From contig JAJUJN010000166.1 in NCBI GenBank assembly GCA_029265335.1, positions 1-5,370 of the forward strand: a stretch of DNA of 5,370 nt. Reading direction: 5' to 3'. The notes below the pieces were generated by a model that worked only from the letters and a program-made list of their open reading frames with translations, was not told the origin of the DNA and searched no databases. This document shows, piece by piece, positions 1-5,370 of this stretch. The stretch comes from Alcaligenaceae bacterium (GTDB lineage: Bacteria; Pseudomonadota; Gammaproteobacteria; Burkholderiales; Burkholderiaceae_B). Positions within the stretch are counted from its first letter, which is position 1. Each line of letters starts with the position of its first letter. Both the position numbers and the translations under genes were made by a program.

Positions 1-741
1 CCAGCGGCGATACCCCGGCCAGGCAGGAATGGAGCTGTCGGCCAAAGGGCCGGGCACGTGGATCACGTGCTCAAGGCTGGGCAGCTGTTTGGTGAGCTCG
101 TTGATGACCTCGCTGCGGTCGTAGGTTTTACCGTTGTAGCGATAGCTGTCGGAAACGAACATCACGCGCGGACGAATCTGCTGAAAGCGATCGAGCACCA
201 CCGACGCGCCCATATCGGGCGAGCAGCTCGACCACACGGCGCCCATGCTGGCACAGGCCAGAAAAGCGGCCAGCGTTTGTGCGGTATTGGGCATGTACGA
301 CACCACGCGATCACCCGGCTCTACCCCCATGGCGCGCAAGCTGGCGGCAATGGCGCCTACCTGGTCTTCGAGCTCGGCCCAGCTGACGGCGCGTGGCGCA
401 TCGCCTTCGTGACGCACAATGGCCGCCGGGCGATCATTGGAGCGCTGGCGGAAGACGTGTTCGGCGTAATTGAGACGGGTGTTGGGGAACCATTGGGCGC
501 CCGGCATTTCACGCGAAGCGAGCACGGGAGTGGGATCGCCGTCGGCCTGGATATCGAAGAACTCCCACACTTCCGCCCAGAAAGTGTCGAGGTTGTCGAC
601 CGACCATTGCCAGAGCGCGTGATAATCGGCAAAGCGGCGGTTGTGCCGGGGCTCGAGCCAACGAATGAACTCAGCCAGGCGCGAGGCCTCTACCTGGGAG
701 GGTTCGGGGGTGTAAACGAGGTCGCCAGGGGCCATGTTCAT
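1..741 (-). CDS. Acetoacetyl-CoA synthetase (acetoacetate--CoA ligase), N-terminal part
   Basis: Partial gene: 247 codons are visible, reading from the start at 741 leftward past the window edge. The family is usually about 650 residues, so the C-terminal two thirds are missing only because of the window. The enzyme is an ANL-superfamily adenylate-forming ligase that converts acetoacetate, ATP and CoA to acetoacetyl-CoA in the cytoplasm, allowing ketone-body or PHB-derived carbon to be used. Visible are an acetyl-CoA-synthetase-like N-terminal region (FWAEVWEFF at 54-62, WFPNTRLNYAEH at 84-95), then the start of the AMP-binding domain with GAVWSSCSPDMG at 167-178 and YRYNGK at 200-205. The last two point to acetoacetyl-CoA rather than acetyl-CoA synthetase. 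The ATG at 741 is preferred over the ATG two codons later because a GGAG (751-754) lies 9 nt upstream of it. It is divergent from the pirin gene. The part with the catalytic lysine is not in view. Confidence 0.9.
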   Translation of the reverse strand, partial: MNMAPGDLVYTPEPSQVEASRLAEFIRWLEPRHNRRFADYHALWQWSVDNLDTFWAEVWEFFDIQADGDPTPVLASREMPGAQWFPNTRLNYAEHVFRQRSNDRPAAIVRHEGDAPRAVSWAELEDQVGAIAASLRAMGVEPGDRVVSYMPNTAQTLAAFLACASMGAVWSSCSPDMGASVVLDRFQQIRPRVMFVSDSYRYNGKTYDRSEVINELTKQLPSLEHVIHVPGPLADSSIPAWPGYRRW

Positions 742-781
742 GTTGCTCAACTCCAACAAAATATTTAATGAAGCTAACTAA

Positions 782-810
782 ATCATAGTGCAATTCCCCG
801 CCGCTGTCCG
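782..810 (-). promoter_or_regulatory. Candidate sigma-70 promoter for the acetoacetyl-CoA synthetase gene
   Basis: On the minus strand a TATGAT -10 box (782-787, 5 of 6 consensus bases) lies 17 nt from CGGACA (805-810), which shares the GACA half of the -35 consensus. Transcription would start near 775, leaving a leader of roughly 34 nt before the ATG at 741. The spacing is ideal and the location fits, but the -35 box is weak and the call rests on consensus matching by eye. Confidence 0.4.
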
Positions 811-830
811 CCTGAGACACGCGGTATCAT

Positions 831-868
831 GGCACTATTCAACAAAAGCCTGGTCCAAGGCTAGTGCC
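831..868. repeat. Nested inverted repeat upstream of pirin gene
   Basis: GGCACTA (831-837) is the exact reverse complement of TAGTGCC (862-868), with 24 nt between. Inside lies a second inverted repeat, AGCCT (847-851) and AGGCT (858-862), around a 6-nt loop. A third option, AGGC (858-861) with GCCT (866-869), uses some of the same bases, so the pairings are partly mutually exclusive. It could be a regulator operator or a leader RNA structure, and which of the two is not determinable here. Confidence 0.4.
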
Positions 869-906
869 TGTTCGATGTCGCTTCACCATGGCATCAACCG
901 GCTTTT

Positions 907-931
907 GGCGGGTGCCCGTCGGGGCATCGCC
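907..931. other. Strong GC-rich hairpin in the pirin upstream region
   Basis: GGCG (907-910) pairs with CGCC (928-931) and TGCCC (913-917) pairs with GGGCA (922-926), around a GTCG tetraloop. Between the two helices sit two G on the left arm and one T on the right, allowing a G-U pair plus a single-base bulge. No T-run follows it on either strand, so it is not an intrinsic terminator. Its role is unknown; if the pirin transcript starts upstream of it, it would be a leader structure about 70 nt before the start codon. Confidence 0.4.
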
Positions 932-984
932 AACGCAGGCGTTCATTCCGGTTATTCGCGCCACCGCCAATGTTTCACCCTTTC

Positions 985-992
985 GAGGCAGG
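985..992 (+). promoter_or_regulatory. Ribosome binding site that fixes the pirin start
   Basis: GAGGCAGG ends 6 nt before the ATG at 999. This is the only good Shine-Dalgarno near a start codon in this frame. It supports starting the pirin protein at 999 rather than at the in-frame ATG at 864 or 888. Confidence 0.65.
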
Positions 993-998
993 TGCACC

Positions 999-2045
999 AT
1001 GTCCACTTCCACCATACTCAACATCCAGCCCCTCGGTTTTCCGTGGCCCACCATCGACCCCTTTCTTTTTTGTGCGTGGCACCACGATGCCTACCCCAAG
1101 GCCAATGTGCAGATGGGTCCGGCAGCCTCGCTGGCCGGCCGGCAGATCGGCCAGGACTTTTCGCGGAAAGACGGCTGGAGCATGTATCACGGCGAGGTGG
1201 TGCCGGGCTTTCCAGCGCATCCTCATCGTGGCTTCGAAACGGTCACCTTGGTTCGCCGTGGGCTGATCGACCACTCCGATTCCCTGGGCGCTTCGGCACG
1301 TTTTGGCGAAGGTGATGTGCAGTGGCTCACCGCGGGCCGCGGCATCACGCACGCCGAGATGTTCCCCTTGCTGCATACCGACCGCGACAACCCCGTGGAG
1401 CTGTTTCAGATCTGGCTGAACCTGCCCATGGCGCGCAAGATGGTGCCGCCCTACTTCACCATGTTCTGGGAACCGCAGGTGCCGCGCGTCGATCTGCAAG
1501 ACGCCGCCGGGCACGACATCACGCTGCGCCTGGTGGCAGGTGCCCTGCCCGGCCAACCCGCGCAAAAGCCGCCGTCGCCGCCGCCCCATTCCTGGGCCGC
1601 CCAACACGATACCGACGTGGCCATCTGGACGCTCCGCCTGGAGCCACATGCGCGTTACACGCTCCCACCCGCGCTGGGGCCAAGCACACGGCGCATGCTC
1701 TACGTGTTCAGCGGCCAGGGCATCACCATCGACGGCCATGCACAGAACGACAAAGCTGCCATCGAGGTGAATGCCCATCACGCGGTGTCGCTCATGAACG
1801 GGCCCGAAACCACCGAAATCCTCCTGCTGCAGGGTCGGCCAATCAATGAGCCGGTGTTTCAGTATGGGCCGTTCGTGATGAACACCCGCGCCGAAATCCA
1901 ACAAGCTTTTGCCGACTACCAAAAAGATCAGTTCGGCGGCTGGCCCTGGCGCCAGAGCGGCCCGGTGCATGGTGTAGACCCACTGCGCTTCGCGCGCCAC
2001 CCCGACGGACGGGTAGAACATCCGGAGACAGATGCCGTGGTTTGA
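999..2045 (+). CDS. Pirin family protein (bicupin, metal-binding)
   Basis: Complete gene for 348 residues, probably cytoplasmic; no signal peptide or membrane segment is seen. Pirins are two-cupin proteins with one metal site (usually Fe) in the N-terminal cupin; some act as quercetinases, and others modulate metabolic enzymes or transcription. The N-terminal cupin carries HPHRGFETVT at 74-83 and AGRGITHAE at 112-120, giving the expected metal ligands His74, His76, His118 and Glu120 with the spacing of human pirin (His56, His58, His101, Glu103). The C-terminal pirin cupin follows from about 205 to 285. A proline-rich linker (190-196) separates the domains. At 348 residues it is longer than the common 230-300 residue pirins, through the C-terminal tail (about 295-348). 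The start follows the Shine-Dalgarno at 985-992. It is divergent from the synthetase gene and convergent with the DsrE-family gene. The substrate cannot be read from the sequence. Confidence 0.9.
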   Translation: MSTSTILNIQPLGFPWPTIDPFLFCAWHHDAYPKANVQMGPAASLAGRQIGQDFSRKDGWSMYHGEVVPGFPAHPHRGFETVTLVRRGLIDHSDSLGASARFGEGDVQWLTAGRGITHAEMFPLLHTDRDNPVELFQIWLNLPMARKMVPPYFTMFWEPQVPRVDLQDAAGHDITLRLVAGALPGQPAQKPPSPPPHSWAAQHDTDVAIWTLRLEPHARYTLPPALGPSTRRMLYVFSGQGITIDGHAQNDKAAIEVNAHHAVSLMNGPETTEILLLQGRPINEPVFQYGPFVMNTRAEIQQAFADYQKDQFGGWPWRQSGPVHGVDPLRFARHPDGRVEHPETDAVV

Positions 2046-2069
2046 AAAAAAGATGCGAGAAGGCGCATC
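2045..2069 (-). terminator. Intrinsic terminator of the dsb/DsrE minus-strand operon
   Basis: Read on the minus strand, GATGCG (2064-2069) pairs perfectly with CGCATC (2052-2057) around a 6-nt loop, followed at once by seven T (2051-2045). It lies just over 100 nt beyond the DsrE-family stop codon. On the plus strand the hairpin has an A-run in front and no T-run after it, so it serves the minus strand only. The T-run touches the last base of the pirin stop codon. Confidence 0.8.
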
Positions 2070-2172
2070 ATCTGGGGGCGGTGGCCAAACCCCGAGTCAT
2101 CGTTACCCTGAACGATGGAGCTTCGGCCCAAAGGCCAAGCCCAATCGATCCGAAACCTCGGCAAAACTGCAT
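2046..2172. other. Gap between convergent genes, with stem-loops
   Basis: No gene is seen. Besides the terminator hairpin there are two further stem-loops. CATCGTT (2098-2104) pairs perfectly with AACGATG (2111-2117) around 6 nt. GCTT-C-GGCC (2120-2128) pairs with GGCCAAGC (2133-2140) around CAAA, with a one-base bulge. Neither is followed by a T-run on the plus strand, so no clear intrinsic terminator for the pirin gene is seen; the stem-loops could instead be 3'-end stabilisers. Confidence 0.5.
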
Positions 2173-2487
2173 CTACGCCCGAATATATTGCCACCCCCTT
2201 TGCTGCAGGCGAACGAGCTCAAGTACTGCTCCCCTCTCGAGCACGCGAAGTGGTGCCCGGTTTTCTCGGTTGAGCCGCGCCAGGGTATTGGGGCATATCC
2301 AGGTTGAGGCATCTGTCTCTGGGTGCTGCTGATCCAGGGCGGCACCCACGGCTTCGGCATTCACAATAATGCGCACGTCCGCCGCGGGTACCTCCCGCCT
2401 GAGGTTCAACGCGTTGTTACGTGCCCGCTGCAGCGCCGTGGCGCTGGGGGCATGCAGGATCACTTTCAAATCGGTCATTGGGTTCAT
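2173..2487 (-). CDS. DsrE family small protein
   Basis: Complete gene for 104 residues. The fold appears to be DsrE/DsrF-like (Rossmann-type alpha/beta): the first strand and loop are KVILHAPS at 8-15, the second strand is DVRIIVNAEAV at 37-47, and the C-terminus GWQYIRA at 98-104 resembles a conserved small cytoplasmic family annotated as DsrE. The only cysteine is Cys65 in the motif CPNTLARLNR (65-74), which I believe is conserved in this family. In other DsrE-type proteins a cysteine carries persulfide sulfur, but such a role here is only inference. No signal peptide is seen, unlike the exported DsbG encoded just upstream. The start is uncertain: ATG at 2487 or, three codons in, ATG at 2478; neither has a good Shine-Dalgarno. 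It is the last gene of the minus-strand run, 84 nt after dsbG and followed by an intrinsic terminator. Confidence 0.8.
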   Translation of the reverse strand: MNPMTDLKVILHAPSATALQRARNNALNLRREVPAADVRIIVNAEAVGAALDQQHPETDASTWICPNTLARLNRENRAPLRVLERGAVLELVRLQQRGWQYIRA

Positions 2488-2571
2488 GAGCAGATCGAGA
2501 AACCATCGAAGAGAGTAGGAAATGCCTCAGGAGCCTATCGGTTGAGCAACGGTCTCTGCCGCAAAACTGCA
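2488..2571 (-). other. Gap between dsbG and the DsrE-family gene
   Basis: These 84 bases hold no gene, no clear terminator and no convincing promoter. In the frame of the DsrE-family gene there is a TGA upstream (about 2527-2529) and no further ATG, GTG or TTG before the annotated start, so the protein cannot begin much earlier. Read-through from dsbG is the simplest explanation for its expression. Confidence 0.4.
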
Positions 2572-3339
2572 TCAGCGGGGACCCAGAGCTTTGGCCAAGG
2601 CGTCTCCTTGCGGCACGCCGTTGTATTTCTGAAGCAGCCCGTCGCTGCCTTGAGCGACGACGCCGGGCGTACCCCGAAACCCCAATGAAAGCATCAGAAG
2701 CTGATGGTCCTGAAGTGTTTCGGCCACCTCGCGCGGAATGGATTGGGCGGGGGTAATGCCGCCCTGGTCAAAGTTCACCTCGTTTTTTCGAAGCGCGGCC
2801 GAAGGGTCGGAAGCGCCAAGAATCGCCGCAGCCTTGGCCGGGCTATCTTCCTTGATAATGCCAACCAACACGTGCCGTAATTGAACTTTGCCACTATCCA
2901 CCCAGGGCCGCGCCGCTTCCCAGAACTGATGGCAATAAGGGCAATTGGCGTCGGTAAAGGTATAAACAACGCGTGGCGCGTCGGCGTGGCCATCCAGCAC
3001 CCAAGTGGCGGACTCCAGCAGCTCCCACTCCTGATCGCTGATCGGCTTGGCCACCAGAGCCTCCAAGGCTTGCTGATCCACCGCCTGCCCGTTTGCATCC
3101 AGGCGCGTACCTGCGATGGCGTGTCCGTCGGGCAATACATAAACGGCCACTGGCTGATCGCCCGCCACTCCGGCGAAACCGCGCGCGCTTTCTCCCGCGT
3201 CAAACTCTTGCAGAAATGTCACGCCCTGGGCCTGCAGTGCCGTAATCACTGGCGGGTTGGCCTCTTCGGCCTGTGCGGGCGCCGTGGCGATAAGCGGCGC
3301 AGCGGTAATGAGCGAAACAACGACTCGCTGTAAAAACAT
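2572..3339 (-). CDS. dsbG: Thiol:disulfide interchange protein DsbG (periplasmic)
   Basis: Complete gene for 255 residues, close to the 248 of E. coli DsbG. DsbG is a periplasmic dimeric V-shaped protein that reduces sulfenylated or wrongly paired cysteines and is kept reduced by DsbD. A signal peptide covers about 1-24 (hydrophobic stretch from 5, APAQA before the likely cleavage after Ala24). The DsbC/G N-terminal dimerisation domain follows (about 27-95), then the thioredoxin-like domain with active site CPYC at 133-136. The segment QFWEAARPWVDSGKVQLR (138-155), continuing as LVGIIKEDSPAKAAAIL, matches E. coli DsbG closely as I recall it and separates it from DsbC. The cis-proline loop is GTPG (223-226). 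The start at 3339 has AGGA 6 nt upstream; the open frame continues upstream into the TlpA-like gene, but that extension is not credible and would hide the signal peptide. It follows the TlpA-like gene after 62 nt. Confidence 0.93.
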   Translation of the reverse strand: MFLQRVVVSLITAAPLIATAPAQAEEANPPVITALQAQGVTFLQEFDAGESARGFAGVAGDQPVAVYVLPDGHAIAGTRLDANGQAVDQQALEALVAKPISDQEWELLESATWVLDGHADAPRVVYTFTDANCPYCHQFWEAARPWVDSGKVQLRHVLVGIIKEDSPAKAAAILGASDPSAALRKNEVNFDQGGITPAQSIPREVAETLQDHQLLMLSLGFRGTPGVVAQGSDGLLQKYNGVPQGDALAKALGPR

Positions 3340-3345
3340 GGGGAT

Positions 3346-3349
3346 TCCT
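3346..3349 (-). promoter_or_regulatory. Ribosome binding site for dsbG
   Basis: AGGA on the minus strand, 6 nt before the ATG at 3339. Together with the signal peptide that begins there, it decides the dsbG start within a much longer open frame that reaches to 3714. Confidence 0.6.
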
Positions 3350-3401
3350 AGGCTCGATAAGTAAAGAAAGAAGGTGCTCACATAAGCAGAGCTGACCGCG
3401 T

Positions 3402-4217
3402 TCACGACGGTGGACCAAGCCTCCGCAATATCTTGTCTTTGAGGCTGGCCAGAGTCATTTCGCCCAAATGTGAATCCACCTGCCGGCCTTGCGCATCGAA
3501 GAACAAGGTGGTGGGCAGGCCGCGCGATCGCACCGCGTTCATCGTCTGCGAAGCAGGATCCAGCAGCACGTCGGTCAGGTTCAAACCTTCGTCGGTCAGA
3601 AAGTCTTGCGCCTCCTGGGCGCTTTCGCCTTGATTCACCAGCACGAAGGCAACATGGGGAAATTCGGTTTGCGCTCGCTCGAAAGCGGGCATTTCGCGCC
3701 GGCACGGTGGGCACCAGCTCGCCCAGAGGTTGAGCACCACCGGCCGTCCTTCATACGCACTCAATGCCACAGCACGCTCGTCCAGGGTGGTCAAGTGCAA
3801 ATCCGGCAGTGGCGGAGCCTCCCGCGTCAGCACACTCAACGCGCTGTTGGCAAGCACCCACACGACGACCCCGGCCGCGATGCCTGCCATGGCAGGACGG
3901 CGCAACACCGATTTCGAACGGGTCCGCCACCAGATGTACGCCAGGGCTGCGGGAACTCCCGCCCACCATGCAAACCCGCCGTCGCCGATGGCGATCATGG
4001 CCCTGGGGTTGGCCACGTACTCCTGCCACCACTGCGCGATATAGGCCAGACGAGCCGCGACGAAGCCCCAGAAGGCGGCATCAAGCAACATGCCACCAGC
4101 CGCCTTGTGTGGCGTGTCAGGCAGGCTGCGAGCGATCATGCGTGTCACGATCCAGGCCAGGACCACCGCAGCGCCCACCACAACCACCTGGATAGAAAAT
4201 GGACCCACACCAATCAT
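3402..4217 (-). CDS. TlpA-family thiol:disulfide oxidoreductase with Lgt-like membrane anchor
   Basis: Complete gene for 271 residues with two parts. Residues 1-130 hold about four hydrophobic segments (near 7-29, 46-64, 81-97 and 109-127). They resemble the start of prolipoprotein diacylglyceryl transferase (Lgt): IGVGPFSIQ at 2-10, an ARLAY segment at 55-59 and NPRAMIAIGDGGFAWW at 70-85. The last third of Lgt is absent and the position of its catalytic histidine (in DGGMSFHGG-like motifs) appears to be Trp85, so acyl transfer is unlikely and the part probably serves as a membrane anchor. Residues 135-271 form a TlpA/ResA-like thioredoxin domain, probably periplasmic, with NLWASWCPPCRREMPAFE (163-180), active cysteines Cys169 and Cys172, and cis-Pro235 in GLPTT. 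It likely relays electrons from the DsbD-like protein to substrates. Its ATG overlaps the dsbD stop as ATGA, suggesting translational coupling; a GAGG/GGGG stretch lies just upstream inside dsbD. The topology is inferred. Confidence 0.88.
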   Translation of the reverse strand: MIGVGPFSIQVVVVGAAVVLAWIVTRMIARSLPDTPHKAAGGMLLDAAFWGFVAARLAYIAQWWQEYVANPRAMIAIGDGGFAWWAGVPAALAYIWWRTRSKSVLRRPAMAGIAAGVVVWVLANSALSVLTREAPPLPDLHLTTLDERAVALSAYEGRPVVLNLWASWCPPCRREMPAFERAQTEFPHVAFVLVNQGESAQEAQDFLTDEGLNLTDVLLDPASQTMNAVRSRGLPTTLFFDAQGRQVDSHLGEMTLASLKDKILRRLGPPS

Positions 4218-5370
4218 GAGATCCCCGCCTCATTCAAACGAGCCAGGAAGTCGCCCGCGCTGATCTCGCCCACCACGCGCAAGTCTCTGCGCTCGGTACC
4301 ATCGGGGCTCACCAATATGAGCGTGGGCGGACCCATCACACCCCAGCGCTTGAGCAAAGCTTGGTCGGTGGAATCGTTGCGCGTGACGTCGGGCCGGACG
4401 ATCTGCATTTTTGCCAAATGCTCCGCCACGGCCGGGTCACCAAAAACGTTGCGTTCAATCACGTGACAACTGACACACCAGTCGGCGTAGAAGTCGATCA
4501 AGGTCCATTGGTTGCGGGTCGCTGCGCTGGCTAGACGCGCGTTGACATCGGCCACCGATTTGGCCTCGATGTAGTTGGGTGTGACAGGCGCTGCGCCCGA
4601 CGCTGCAGTGCCGCGCAAATGCGCTAGGGGCTGCGACAACGAGTCGCCTCCAGAAGCGGCGCCCACCAGCATCAGCACCGACCACAAGCCGGCGAACACC
4701 GCGCCCGAGCGCAAAGCCCAGGCCAGGCGTTGTTTGGCCACCACCGCTTGCGCCCAGGCTACGAGGGCTATGGCGATCGCCAAGACCCAAGCGCCCCACA
4801 GCAACAGGCTCCACGGACCCGGCAAGAAGCGGGCGAGCATCATCACGGCCATGCCCAGCATGACATAGCCAAAGGCGATACGCACGCGGTTCATCCACAC
4901 GCCAGGCTTGGGCAGAATATGCGCGCCGAATACCGCGATCAGCAGCAACGGTAAGCCCATGCCCAGGCCTAAAGCGAACAGCGCCAAGCCGCCTTGCAGC
5001 GCACTGCCCGTTTGACCGATATACAGCAACGCCCCTGCCAAGGGGGCAGTCATACACGGGCCCACCAACAGCGCCGACAGAAACCCCAGTGCAGCGGCGC
5101 CACCAAGGCGGCCACCCGACGGCCCGCGGCCCGCGGCTTCGAGACGATTCATGAGGGCCGCAGGCAGGCGCAGTTCGAACATGCCGAACAGAGAGCTCGC
5201 GAGGATGAGAAACAGCACCGCGAAAGCCCCCAACAGCCAGGGCGACTGCAAGGTGGCTTGCAGATTCGCGCCGGCCAGACCAGCGGCCACACCGACTGCG
5301 GCATACGTGACCGCCATGGCCAGCACGTAGGACGACGACAGCGCCAAGGCACGCTTGGGTTTGACCTGAC
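4214..5370 (-). CDS. dsbD: DsbD-type transmembrane electron transporter, C-terminal part
   Basis: Partial at the right edge: 384 in-frame residues are visible and the reading frame is open to the end, so the N-terminal periplasmic domain and the first membrane helices lie outside. DsbD takes electrons from cytoplasmic thioredoxin, passes them through a cysteine pair in its membrane domain to its C-terminal thioredoxin domain, and so keeps DsbC/DsbG and TlpA-like proteins reduced. Numbering from the TTG codon at 5347, the membrane domain spans about 1-230 and includes GPCMTAPL (96-103) with Cys98, equivalent to the second membrane cysteine of E. coli DsbD (SPCTTAPL). The C-terminal thioredoxin domain has DFYADWCVSCHVIE (285-298), catalytic Cys291 and Cys294, and cis-Pro341 in MGPPT. 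The upstream residues QVKPKRA continue the DsbD cytosolic loop, so 5347 is not the true start. The first cysteine of the membrane pair cannot be checked here. It is the first visible gene of the run; any promoter is outside. Confidence 0.92.
   Translation of the reverse strand, partial: QVKPKRALALSSSYVLAMAVTYAAVGVAAGLAGANLQATLQSPWLLGAFAVLFLILASSLFGMFELRLPAALMNRLEAAGRGPSGGRLGGAAALGFLSALLVGPCMTAPLAGALLYIGQTGSALQGGLALFALGLGMGLPLLLIAVFGAHILPKPGVWMNRVRIAFGYVMLGMAVMMLARFLPGPWSLLLWGAWVLAIAIALVAWAQAVVAKQRLAWALRSGAVFAGLWSVLMLVGAASGGDSLSQPLAHLRGTAASGAAPVTPNYIEAKSVADVNARLASAATRNQWTLIDFYADWCVSCHVIERNVFGDPAVAEHLAKMQIVRPDVTRNDSTDQALLKRWGVMGPPTLILVSPDGTERRDLRVVGEISAGDFLARLNEAGIS

Larger units (their letters stand above)
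742..998. other. Divergent intergenic region between synthetase and pirin genes
   Basis: No credible gene lies in these 257 bases. They hold the synthetase's Shine-Dalgarno (751-754) and probable promoter (782-810), an A+T-rich patch at about 758-793 unlike the GC-rich surroundings, a nested inverted repeat (831-868) and a strong hairpin (907-931), followed by the pirin Shine-Dalgarno. In the pirin frame an ATG at 864 would read through to the pirin start, but the 45 extra residues show no recognisable domain and would lie upstream of the conserved pirin N-terminus. I therefore treat the region as untranslated. No convincing promoter for the pirin gene was found; TATCAT at 825-830 is a possible -10 box without a good -35 partner. 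Confidence 0.6.

Noticed and set aside
58..768. Long plus-strand open frame (236 codons) at the left end
   Set aside because: It is antisense to the acetoacetyl-CoA synthetase, whose conserved motifs are on the minus strand; the plus-strand product has no recognisable domain.
830..844. Possible sigma-54 promoter (TGGCAC at 830-835)
   Set aside because: The required TTGC-type -12 element is missing: the expected place reads AACA.
864..998. N-terminal extension of the pirin gene from an upstream in-frame ATG
   Set aside because: The 45 extra residues look like translated non-coding DNA, and a good Shine-Dalgarno sits directly before the ATG at 999.
839..1054. Small minus-strand open frame (71 codons) in the divergent gap
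   Set aside because: It overlaps the pirin start, has no recognisable homology and no clear Shine-Dalgarno.
975..2021. 348-codon minus-strand open frame opposite the pirin gene
   Set aside because: It is a shadow frame of the high-GC pirin gene, which has intact cupin motifs on the plus strand.
2032..2332. Two overlapping plus-strand open frames after the pirin gene
   Set aside because: They cross the terminator and stem-loops and lie antisense to the DsrE-family gene, with low-complexity, unrecognisable products.
3340..3714. Upstream extension of dsbG to an ATG at 3714
   Set aside because: It would overlap the thioredoxin domain of the TlpA-like gene and bury the signal peptide inside the protein.
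3489..4466. 325-codon plus-strand open frame
   Set aside because: It is antisense to both active-site domains of the TlpA-like and DsbD genes; its product is rich in R, H, Q and P, as shadow frames of GC-rich genes are.
5345..5347. TTG as the start codon of the DsbD gene
   Set aside because: The frame stays open to the window edge, and the upstream codons continue the DsbD cytosolic loop, so the gene is truncated by the window rather than starting here.

Overview
The window looks like chromosomal DNA from a high-GC Gram-negative bacterium. A betaproteobacterium (Burkholderiales, Alcaligenaceae-like) is my best guess, from the protein flavour and from the periplasmic DsbD/DsbG machinery. No rRNA or other phylogenetic marker is present, so the placement is inference. 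There is no mobile element, CRISPR array or tRNA that I can support.

Layout. (1) Bases 1-741, minus strand: the N-terminal 247 codons of an acetoacetyl-CoA synthetase, which runs off the left edge. (2) Bases 742-998: a divergent regulatory region with a plausible promoter for the synthetase, a strong hairpin and a nested inverted repeat upstream of the next gene. (3) Bases 999-2045, plus strand: a complete pirin-family (bicupin) protein with the metal-ligand motif intact. (4) Bases 2046-2172: a short gap between convergent genes holding an intrinsic terminator that serves the minus strand, plus two more stem-loops. (5) Bases 2173-5370, minus strand: a four-gene, same-strand run, in transcription order a DsbD-type transmembrane electron transporter (N-terminus outside the window), a membrane-anchored TlpA-like thioredoxin with an Lgt-like membrane domain, DsbG, and a small DsrE-family protein.

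How the genes work together. The minus-strand run reads as a periplasmic thiol-reduction module. DsbD would carry electrons from cytoplasmic thioredoxin across the inner membrane and pass them through its C-terminal CVSC domain to the WCPPC domain of the TlpA-like protein and/or the CPYC site of DsbG. The first two genes overlap by ATGA, the next two are separated by 62 and 84 nt, and a terminator lies about 100 nt past the last gene, so one transcript is plausible. I recall a similar dsbG / TlpA-like / dsbD2 trio in Pseudomonas aeruginosa (PA2476-PA2478), so the trio itself is not new. The less familiar parts are the DsrE-family gene at the 3' end and the Lgt-like anchor on the TlpA protein. 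The synthetase and pirin genes have no obvious functional tie to this module.

I found no wholly undescribed system. The items most worth a second look are the thiol-relay operon with its DsrE gene, the apparently non-catalytic Lgt-like anchor, and the structured non-coding gaps.
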